From positions 1,778,501-1,842,500 of the forward strand of contig NZ_LR813084.1 in NCBI RefSeq assembly GCF_903815225.1: DNA of 64,000 nt, written 5' to 3'. A program made the position numbers and the translations under genes. The notes under the pieces were generated by a model. It worked only from the letters and a program-made list of their open reading frames with translations, did no database searches and had not been told where the DNA came from. Origin of the DNA: Delftia tsuruhatensis. GTDB taxonomy: Bacteria > Pseudomonadota > Gammaproteobacteria > Burkholderiales > Burkholderiaceae_C. Shown in pieces: positions 59,696 to 64,000 of this stretch. Each line of letters starts with the position of its first letter. The stretch's first letter is position 1.

Positions 59696-59892
59696 GTTAC
59701 GACGTTGCCGTGGAATCTGCACCGATTTGGTGAAACGATGCCTTCTCCGGCAAAACCGGCTGTCACCGCAATCTCATCCAAAAGTCTGCTTTCCAGCGGC
59801 AGAATCACGGGGCTGGCGCGCCAAGCAGGTGCCAGTCTGCGGGTGTGCACCCAATGGATGCAGCCTGGCACGCAAACTGCTTAGAAGTTTTT
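59646..59892 (+). promoter_or_regulatory. glnA control region: sigma-54 promoter and NtrC sites
   Basis: The promoter TGGCAC-GCAAA-CTGCT (59866-59881) has GG and GC ten bases apart, as required by sigma-54. NtrC-type dyads TGCACY-N5-GGTGCA lie at 59646-59662 (perfect), 59718-59734 (TGCACC-N5-GGTGAA) and 59846-59862 (TGCACC-N5-GATGCA). Relative to a start near 59892 these are centred at about -238, -166 and -38. The first is inside the upstream coding sequence; the third is next to the -24 element and may repress. Confidence 0.85.
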
Positions 59893-59929
59893 ATCTTTTT
59901 TGATCAGCCAGATTGGCAGGAGAGATCTG

Positions 59930-61345
59930 ATGGCAAAGACCGTTGCAGACGTGATGAACATGGTGAAGGAGAACGAGGTCAAATTCGTGGACCTTCGTTT
60001 TACGGACACCCGCGGCAAGGAGCAGCACGTCACGGTGCCGGTGTCGCACTTCGACGAAGACAAGTTCACCTCCGGCCATGCCTTCGACGGCTCGTCGGTG
60101 GCCGGCTGGAAGGGCATCGAGGCATCGGACATGCAGCTGATGCCCGACCCCAGCACCGCGAACATCGACCCCTTCTTCGAAGAGACCACCCTGTTCCTGC
60201 AGTGCGACGTGATCGAGCCCGGCGACGGCAAGGCCTATGACCGCGACCCCCGCTCCGTGGCCAAGCGCGCCGAAGCCTACCTGAAGGCCTCGGGCCTGGG
60301 CGATACCGCCTACTTCGGTCCCGAGCCCGAATTCTTCATCTTCGACGGCGTGCGCTGGAACACCGAACCCGGCAGCACCTTCTATGAAATCGAAGAGTAC
60401 GAGGCTCCCTGGAACTCCGGCGCCAAGTTCGAGTCCGGCAACCGCGGCCACCGTCCGCGCGTCAAGGGCGGCTACTTCCCCGTGCCCCCCGTGGACAGCA
60501 CCCAGGATCTGCGCGCCGAAATGGTGCTGCTGCTCGAACAGCTGGGCATCCCCGTCGAAGTGTTCCACCACGAAGTGGCGGGCGCCGGCCAGAACGAGAT
60601 CGGCACGCGCTTCTCGACCCTGGTCGAGCGCGCCGACTGGACCCAGGTCATGAAGTACGTGATCTGGAACGTGGCCAACACCTACGGCAAGACCGCGACC
60701 TTCATGCCCAAGCCCTATCCGGGCGACAACGGCTCGGGCATGCACGTGCACCAGTCCGTCTGGAAGGATGGCAAGAACCTGTTCGCCGGTGACGGCTATG
60801 CAGGCCTGTCCGACTTCGCGCTGTACTACATCGGCGGCATCATCAAGCACGCCCGTGCCTTGAACGCCATCACCAACCCCGGCACCAACAGCTACAAGCG
60901 CCTGGTCCCCGGCTTCGAAGCCCCGGTGAAGCTGGCCTACTCGGCCAAGAACCGCTCGGCATCGATCCGCATCCCCTACGTGGCCAACCCCAAGGCCCGC
61001 CGCGTCGAGGCCCGCTTCCCCGATCCGCTGATGAACCCCTACCTGGGCTTCTCGGCCCTGCTGATGGCCGGCCTGGACGGCGTGGAAAACAAGATCCATC
61101 CCGGCGAAGCCGCTACCAAGGACCTGTACCACCTGCCGCCCGAAGAGGACAAGCTGGTGCCCACGGTCTGCCACAGCCTGGACCAGGCCCTGGAAGCGCT
61201 GGATGCCGACCGCTCGTTCCTGACCAAGGGCGGCGTGTTCTCGGACAGCATGCTCGATGCCTACATCGACCTGAAGATGACCGAAGTCACGCGCTACCGC
61301 CAGGCCGTGCACCCGGTCGAGTACGACATGTACTTCTCGCTGTAA
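59930..61345 (+). CDS. glnA: Glutamine synthetase, type I
   Basis: A 471-residue dodecameric enzyme that joins ammonia and glutamate with ATP. It has the N-terminal [11 protein letters not shown] loop, the metal-binding EPEFFIFDG and [13 protein letters not shown], the ATP motif [17 protein letters not shown], and the adenylylation tyrosine in DLYHLPPEE. Start MAKTVAD after AGGAGAG. Control by NtrC and sigma-54 is supported by the upstream sites; activity control by adenylylation by the tyrosine. It is followed by a strong terminator, then by a small gene and ntrBC. Confidence 0.98.
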   Translation: MAKTVADVMNMVKENEVKFVDLRFTDTRGKEQHVTVPVSHFDEDKFTSGHAFDGSSVAGWKGIEASDMQLMPDPSTANIDPFFEETTLFLQCDVIEPGDGKAYDRDPRSVAKRAEAYLKASGLGDTAYFGPEPEFFIFDGVRWNTEPGSTFYEIEEYEAPWNSGAKFESGNRGHRPRVKGGYFPVPPVDSTQDLRAEMVLLLEQLGIPVEVFHHEVAGAGQNEIGTRFSTLVERADWTQVMKYVIWNVANTYGKTATFMPKPYPGDNGSGMHVHQSVWKDGKNLFAGDGYAGLSDFALYYIGGIIKHARALNAITNPGTNSYKRLVPGFEAPVKLAYSAKNRSASIRIPYVANPKARRVEARFPDPLMNPYLGFSALLMAGLDGVENKIHPGEAATKDLYHLPPEEDKLVPTVCHSLDQALEALDADRSFLTKGGVFSDSMLDAYIDLKMTEVTRYRQAVHPVEYDMYFSL

Positions 61346-61357
61346 GGCGGGCAGGCG

Positions 61358-61382
61358 AAAAGGCGGCGCAAGCCGCCTTTTT
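61358..61382 (+). terminator. Terminator after glnA
   Basis: AAAAGGCGGC and GCCGCCTTTT form a perfect 10-bp stem with a GCAA tetraloop, ending in five T. It separates glnA from the ntrBC genes, though read-through may supply them. Confidence 0.93.
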
Positions 61383-61524
61383 GCTTTCGGAGAGGACCTC
61401 GGTATGCTGGGCAGGGAACCAAAAGGGGCTGGCCCGCTCAAGAAATGGCGCCCAGCCCGGAAGATGGAGCGATACTTGCCCGGACAAGCCGGGCCCTTCC
61501 GACCTGGCTATCCGAGGGAATGGA

Positions 61525-62031
61525 ATGAAGAAACTGTTTGTGTCACTGCTGCTTCCCCTGCTGTCGGTGGGGGCCTGGTCCCAGGATGTGATCTACCGGT
61601 GCGGCAACGAGTACACCAACAATGCCAGCCAGGCCAAGGCCAAGGGCTGCAAGCCGGTGGACGGCGGGCATGTGACCGTGATCCATGGCGGCGGCAAGCC
61701 GGCCGCGGCCTCGGGCGGCAGCCAGGCGCCACGCGGCACGGCGGCCCCGGCGGCGGGATCGCCCGCGCCGGCCAAGGTCAACAGCAGCGCCCAGCGGGCC
61801 CGTGACTCCGATGCGCGGACCATCCTGGAAAGCGAGCTGGCCCGTGCCCAGGAGAAGCTGACACAGCTGCGTCAGGAGTACAACGATGGCAATCCGCAGC
61901 GCACCGCACTGGAGTTGCGCAATCCCCAGGGCTACCAGGAGCGCGTCGAGCAGCTCAAGAGCAGCATCACCCGCCAGGAAGGCGATGTCGCCGGCATCCG
62001 GCGTGAACTGGACCGGCTTCCCAAGAACTGA
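61525..62031 (+). CDS. Small exported protein of unknown function between glnA and ntrB
   Basis: A 168-residue protein. Signal peptide at about 1-19 (MKKLFVSLLLPLLSVGAWS). The mature part starts with QDVIYRCGNEYTNNASQAKA, reminiscent of DUF4124-type modules, followed by an Ala/Gly/Pro linker and a helical coiled coil to the end. It has two cysteines near the N terminus. Function unknown. It sits where nitrogen-control operons keep only glnL and glnG in most relatives. Confidence 0.75.
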   Translation: MKKLFVSLLLPLLSVGAWSQDVIYRCGNEYTNNASQAKAKGCKPVDGGHVTVIHGGGKPAAASGGSQAPRGTAAPAAGSPAPAKVNSSAQRARDSDARTILESELARAQEKLTQLRQEYNDGNPQRTALELRNPQGYQERVEQLKSSITRQEGDVAGIRRELDRLPKN

Positions 62032-62061
62032 CGGCCCCGCGCGGGCCGGGAGCACCTTGTC

Positions 62062-63138
62062 ATGACCGAGGGTCTCAGACCGGCGGCCCCGGCGTCCTAC
62101 CAGGCCCTTGATCTGCTGTGCACGCTGATGGCCGTGCTCGACGAGCGCGGTGCCGTGCTGTTCGCCAATGCGGCCCTGGAGAATGCGCTGGGCCTGTCGC
62201 GCCGCATGCTCGAAGGCAGTGAACTGGCGGCCTGCTTCACCGAACCATCCCTGCTGGACAAGGCCTTGCGCGGCGCGCAGGACAACGACTTCGCGGCGCT
62301 GCGCTTCGAGGCCAGCCTGCACCGCGTGGCCGGTGATGCGCTTCCCGTGCATGTCACCGTCTCCCTGGCCGAGCGGCCTGGCCATGTCCTGGTGGAGTTC
62401 TGGCCGCTGGAACAGCAGGCCCGGCAGGACCGCGAGGAGCGTCTGCGCGAGCAGGCCCAGGCACACAAGGAACTGATCCGCAACCTGGCCCACGAGATCA
62501 AGAACCCCCTGGGCGGCATCCGTGGCGCCGCGCAGCTGCTGCAGATGGATCTGGACGCGCCCGAGCTGCGCGAGTACACCGAAGTCATCATCCATGAAGC
62601 CGACCGCCTGCAGGCGCTGGTGGACCGGCTGCTGGCCCCGCACCGCCATCCGCACGAAGTGGGCGATGTCAACATCCACGAAGTCTGCGAGCGCGTGCGA
62701 TCGCTGGTGCTGGTCGAGCATCCTTCGGGGCTGGCCATCACGCGCGACTACGACATCTCCATCCCCGAGTTCCGCGGCGACAGCGCCCAGCTGATCCAGG
62801 CCGTGCTCAACATCGTCCAGAACGCAGCGCAAGCCCTGCACGAGCGCATCGCCGCGGGTGATGCGGAAATCATCTTGCGTACCCGCGTGGCCCGCCAGGT
62901 CACTTTCGGCCGCCAACGCTACCGGTTGGCATTGGAATTGCATGTGATCGACAACGGGCCAGGCGTTCCCGATGCCATCAAGGAGCGGATCTTCTATCCG
63001 CTGGTATCGGGAAGGGATGGCGGTTCGGGACTGGGGCTGACATTGGCGCAGACCTTCGTGCAGCGCCACCAGGGGCTGATCGAATGTGAAAGCCAGCCGG
63101 GCCGCACGGATTTCCGCATCCTCATCCCCCTGCCTTGA
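62062..63138 (+). CDS. ntrB: Nitrogen regulation sensor kinase NtrB
   Basis: A 358-residue kinase with no membrane helix. A PAS domain at about 15-115 is followed by the phosphoacceptor His144 in NLAHEIKNPLGGIRGAAQLL and a HATPase domain (NIVQNAAQAL, DNGPGVP, GSGLGLTLAQTF). It phosphorylates NtrC when nitrogen is short, and is switched by PII protein. It precedes ntrC by 45 bases. Confidence 0.96.
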   Translation: MTEGLRPAAPASYQALDLLCTLMAVLDERGAVLFANAALENALGLSRRMLEGSELAACFTEPSLLDKALRGAQDNDFAALRFEASLHRVAGDALPVHVTVSLAERPGHVLVEFWPLEQQARQDREERLREQAQAHKELIRNLAHEIKNPLGGIRGAAQLLQMDLDAPELREYTEVIIHEADRLQALVDRLLAPHRHPHEVGDVNIHEVCERVRSLVLVEHPSGLAITRDYDISIPEFRGDSAQLIQAVLNIVQNAAQALHERIAAGDAEIILRTRVARQVTFGRQRYRLALELHVIDNGPGVPDAIKERIFYPLVSGRDGGSGLGLTLAQTFVQRHQGLIECESQPGRTDFRILIPLP

Positions 63139-63183
63139 GGCCCCCGGAAATCAACATTGCAACAAGGGAAGGACGCACCACCA

Positions 63184-64000
63184 ATGAAACCGATCTGGAT
63201 CGTGGATGATGACCCTTCCATCCGCTTCGTGCTGGAAAAGGCGCTGGGCCGGGAAGGCTGGGCCACGCGCAGCTTCATCCAGGCCCGCGATGTGCTCACG
63301 GCACTGTCCGATGTCGATGCCGGCGACCCGGCGCGCCAGCCCCCCCAGGTGCTGGTCAGCGACATCCGCATGCCCGGTGGCTCGGGGCTGGAGCTGCTCG
63401 AGCAGATCCGTGCCCAGCAGCCCGGCCTGCCCGTCATCATCATGACCGCGTACTCCGACCTGGACAGCGCCGTATCGGCCTTCCAGCGCGGAGCCTTCGA
63501 ATACCTGCCCAAGCCCTTCGACCTGCCCAAGGCCGTGGAACTGATCCGGCGTGCCGTCGAGGAAAGCCTGCGCGAGGATGTGGCCGAGGCCCAGGCCCCG
63601 TTGCAGGCCGAGATGCTGGGCCAGGCGCCCGCCATGCAGGACGTGTTTCGCGCCATCGGCCGTCTCAGCCAGAGCCAGGTCACGGTGCTGATCACGGGCG
63701 AATCCGGCTCAGGCAAGGAGCTGGTGGCGCGGGCGCTGCACAAGCATTCGCCCGTGGCGGGAGGCCCTTTCGTGGCCATCAACACCGCGGCCATTCCCAA
63801 GGACCTGCTCGAATCCGAGCTGTTCGGACATGAGCGAGGTGCCTTCACCGGGGCCCAGACCCAGCGGCGCGGTCGTTTCGAGCAGGCCGAGGGTGGCACG
63901 CTGTTTCTCGACGAAATCGGCGACATGCCGTTCGATCTGCAGACGCGGCTGTTGCGCGTGCTGTCGGACGGGCATTTCTACCGCGTGGGTGGCCACCAGG
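63184..64000 (+). CDS. ntrC: Nitrogen regulation response regulator NtrC, 5' part
   Basis: The gene runs off the window; 272 codons are visible. The receiver domain has VDDD at 8-10 and phosphoacceptor Asp60 in [10 protein letters not shown]. The AAA+ domain starts at about 145 with Walker A GESGSGKE, the sigma-54 contact loop GAFTGA and Walker [11 protein letters not shown]. The C-terminal Fis-type helix-turn-helix lies beyond the end. It would bind the dyads upstream of glnA. Confidence 0.95.
   Translation, partial: MKPIWIVDDDPSIRFVLEKALGREGWATRSFIQARDVLTALSDVDAGDPARQPPQVLVSDIRMPGGSGLELLEQIRAQQPGLPVIIMTAYSDLDSAVSAFQRGAFEYLPKPFDLPKAVELIRRAVEESLREDVAEAQAPLQAEMLGQAPAMQDVFRAIGRLSQSQVTVLITGESGSGKELVARALHKHSPVAGGPFVAINTAAIPKDLLESELFGHERGAFTGAQTQRRGRFEQAEGGTLFLDEIGDMPFDLQTRLLRVLSDGHFYRVGGHQ

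Overview
This window is a stretch of ordinary, GC-rich chromosome from a betaproteobacterium. Gene order and content point to the Comamonadaceae, with Delftia, Comamonas and Acidovorax as the closest matches; this is an inference from family knowledge and no database was searched. Supporting signs are the run ndk-rlmN-pilW-rodZ-ispG-hisS-yfgM-bamB-der-hfq-hflX-hflK-hflC-hisZ-purA, a GC-rich intergenic repeat of Comamonadaceae type, and recurrent CTANAATC promoter cores. I see no rRNA, tRNA, CRISPR array, insertion sequence or prophage.

Layout. 1-2430: the 3' part of a TonB-dependent receptor gene and a convergent panE-type reductase. 2532-6953: a GABA catabolism unit, gabT-gabD, transcribed away from a MocR/GabR-type regulator; the gap between them carries repeated GGGTCCA-type sites. 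7063-14679 (minus strand): a response regulator, a sensor kinase with a large periplasmic domain, dnaG and rpoD. 14932-17742: an SPFH-domain membrane protein plus an SH3-like partner, divergent from the two-component genes. 17801-21258: a di-haem cytochrome c peroxidase, then about 800 bases without a protein gene that hold two tandem 82-bp repeats and a strong candidate small RNA, then an acyl-CoA synthetase. 21289-22708 (minus strand): a ParD-like protein overlapping an extra methionine aminopeptidase, followed by an SMR efflux pump. 23094-31731: NDH-2, a phospholipase D-family lipoprotein, GltS, PhoD, a degenerate GGDEF protein and a quinone oxidoreductase.

31845-37781: surE-pcm-nlpD-rluD-scpB-rluB, several joined by 1-4 base overlaps, with no rpoS after nlpD. 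37888-54725: the conserved housekeeping run named above plus a phosphoribosyltransferase, covering RNA modification, isoprenoid synthesis, outer-membrane assembly, ribosome GTPases, the Hfq/Hfl module, and histidine and purine synthesis. 54977-59695: a less familiar cluster of a beta-propeller protein, a polysaccharide deacetylase-like protein, a membrane hydroxylase, an EI24 membrane protein and a MoCF-domain protein. 59930-64000: glnA, a small exported protein, ntrB and the 5' part of ntrC. glnA has a clear sigma-54 promoter and three NtrC-type palindromes, one of them inside the gene upstream.

The items most worth follow-up are the candidate small RNA at 19142-19349, the ParD-like/aminopeptidase module with its palindromic operator, the two-component/SPFH/SH3 locus, and the layered glnA control region. 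Starts were chosen by ribosome-binding sites, overlaps and family lengths, so some are uncertain.
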